From Thalassospira indica (GTDB lineage Bacteria; Pseudomonadota; Alphaproteobacteria; Rhodospirillales; Thalassospiraceae): a stretch of DNA of 64,000 nucleotides. The stretch is from assembly GCF_003403095.1 (NCBI RefSeq), contig NZ_CP031555.1, positions 2,398,001-2,462,000 of the forward strand, given 5' to 3'. The notes below the pieces were generated by a model. The model saw nothing but the letters and a program-made list of their open reading frames with translations. It was not told the origin of the DNA and ran no database searches. The position numbers and the translations under genes were made by a program. Positions 62,888 to 64,000 of this stretch are shown in pieces (position 1 is the stretch's first letter; each line of letters starts with the position of its first letter).

Positions 62888-64000
62888 GTGACGCGAAAAG
62901 TTCAGAACCGGATCAACAGCCGGAAAAGCCCGACATCCGAACAGGCTGGGGCCGTTTTTCAATTATCTGGCTGGTGCCGCTGGTGGCCTTGATCGTCGGT
63001 GGTTGGCTGTTGTGGCGCGATATCGTCTCAAAGGGTCCTGAAATCACCGTTACGTTTGAAGCGGCCGAAGGTCTGTCTGCCGGTAAGACAGCCGTGCGTT
63101 ATCGCGATGTCGATGTCGGTCAGGTAACAGCCATCAATCTTGCCGACGATATGGAACATGTTGTTCTGACGATCCGGATGAACGCGGATTTCAGCGACTA
63201 CCTGACAGATAAAACGCGGTTCTGGGTTGTGCGTCCACGCGTGAGTGCGCGCGGTATTACCGGCTTGGAAACCATTGTTTCCGGCGCATACATTGAAGTA
63301 ATACCGGACAAGTCGGGGGAAAAGGCACGCCAATTTGTTGGCGAGGAAGAGCCGCAATTTATCCCTGATGAAGAAAACGGCACGCGTTTTGTCCTGACCG
63401 CAGAAGAACTCGGTTCCCTGGGTGAGGGGACACCGGTCCTTCTGCGCGGGATCGAGGTCGGAGAAGTTCTTGATACCGAACTGGATGCGAATGCGGATGG
63501 TGTTTCAATCCCTATATTTATCCGCAAACCTTTCGATGCGCTTGTTAAACGCCAAACCAGATTTTGGGATTCAAGCGGGATTGCCCTTGATCTGAATGCC
63601 GAAGGCTTTTCTGTACGCGCGCAGTCTGTTCGCTCTGTTTTGGCGGGCGGGATCAACTTTTATACGCCGCCCGCACATGAGAACGACGAAATGGCGACCG
63701 CAGACACGGTATTCCGACTGCATGAAAGCCTTGAGAAGGCTGAGCTGCTCGCCGAGGGATACAGCCAGCGCTACATGCTTTATTTCGATTCTTCGGTTCG
63801 CGGACTTTCGCGCGGTGCGCCTGTGGAATTTAACGGTATCCGTGTCGGGACAGTCGAAAGTGTCGACCTGGAATATGTCGTCACGCAGCACGCCTTCCGT
63901 GTGCCGGTTGAAGTCACACTTGAACCAGAACGCGTAAGCATCGTTGGTGGGCGCCTGGGGGATGTTGATCCGCAGGAAACCATCGAAACCCTGATTGATA
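62884..64000 (+). CDS. pqiB: Paraquat-inducible protein B (PqiB), MCE-domain protein (3' partial)
   Basis: The first 372 residues of PqiB are visible; the frame is open to the window end. A short cytoplasmic N terminus precedes one membrane helix at about 27-45 (IIWLVPLVALIVGGWLLW). Successive MCE (MlaD-like) repeats follow: ITVTFEAAEGLSAGKTAVRY with VDVGQV, a second starting FVLTAEELGSLGEGTPVLLR with GIEVGEV, and a third starting MLYFDSSVRGLSRGAPVEF with GIRVGTV. These modules stack into a channel in the periplasm for lipid transport. It overlaps pqiA by four bases. Known PqiB proteins carry three such domains plus a needle-like C-terminal part, which would lie beyond the window. Confidence 0.93.
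   Translation, partial: MSDAKSSEPDQQPEKPDIRTGWGRFSIIWLVPLVALIVGGWLLWRDIVSKGPEITVTFEAAEGLSAGKTAVRYRDVDVGQVTAINLADDMEHVVLTIRMNADFSDYLTDKTRFWVVRPRVSARGITGLETIVSGAYIEVIPDKSGEKARQFVGEEEPQFIPDEENGTRFVLTAEELGSLGEGTPVLLRGIEVGEVLDTELDANADGVSIPIFIRKPFDALVKRQTRFWDSSGIALDLNAEGFSVRAQSVRSVLAGGINFYTPPAHENDEMATADTVFRLHESLEKAELLAEGYSQRYMLYFDSSVRGLSRGAPVEFNGIRVGTVESVDLEYVVTQHAFRVPVEVTLEPERVSIVGGRLGDVDPQETIETLID

Noticed and set aside
1..64000. Prophage, insertion sequence, CRISPR array, tRNA or rRNA genes
   Set aside because: I looked for transposase or integrase motifs, regularly spaced direct repeats, and CCA-ended cloverleaf or rRNA-like stretches in the gaps, and saw none. A dedicated RNA and repeat search would be needed to exclude small ones.

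Overview
The window reads as a chromosomal segment of a Gram-negative alphaproteobacterium. A free-living marine or soil Rhodospirillales of the Thalassospira type is my best guess. This rests on gene content (GatCAB amidotransferase, a pyrB gene followed by a degenerate pyrC, RuvX, PqiAB, many solute-binding-protein ABC importers), a GC content that looks mid-50s by eye, and frequent ATGA overlaps and TTG starts. The genus is inference, because no rRNA or other marker gene is present. I found no phage, IS element, CRISPR array, rRNA or tRNA gene.

Layout. 1-4 kb: two tandem paralogous iron(III)-type binding proteins (the first cut by the window edge) and a fused two-domain permease, without an ATPase gene. 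4.1-7 kb: a moeA gene broken by a one-base frameshift, then a metallo-beta-lactamase/beta-CASP nuclease. 7.1-20 kb: a long co-directional block of glycan genes (two GT28-like and two GT4 glycosyltransferases, a histidine phosphatase, a polysaccharide-deacetylase-like protein, a small membrane protein). It runs without a break into an oligopeptide/oligosaccharide-type ABC importer (fused double ATPase, binding protein, two permeases). This is the most system-like part of the window. 20-25.8 kb: an acetyltransferase, a methyltransferase, and a minus-strand dusA-mnmC-MFS operon with a good sigma70-type promoter. 25.9-34.8 kb: YffB-like reductase, HAD phosphatase, gamma-glutamyltransferase, alpha/beta hydrolase, a Crp/Fnr regulator with a CRP-like palindrome behind it, a DUF423 protein, ribosomal protein L33 (rpmG), an S41 protease, a DUF983 protein, and an Hpt protein with a degenerate receiver domain.

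34.8-45.5 kb is a minus-strand housekeeping block: rnr, topA, dprA, plsY, a pyrC-like pseudo-dihydroorotase, pyrB and an AEC transporter. 45.7-47.1 kb holds a VOC protein and ruvX. 47.6-52.9 kb is a polyamine-type (Pot-like) ABC importer whose two permeases both carry large extra regions. 53.2-56.4 kb is gatCAB behind a terminator-like leader hairpin. 56.5-64 kb holds small stress and metal genes (FMN reductase, HMA metallochaperone, DJ-1/PfpI protein), a LysR regulator, thymidine kinase, a divergent argO/argP pair with a palindromic operator, and pqiA plus the start of pqiB, cut by the window end.

Most assignments rest on recognisable motifs in the translated sequence. Substrates of the three ABC importers, the product of the glycan cluster and all regulatory sites are inference.
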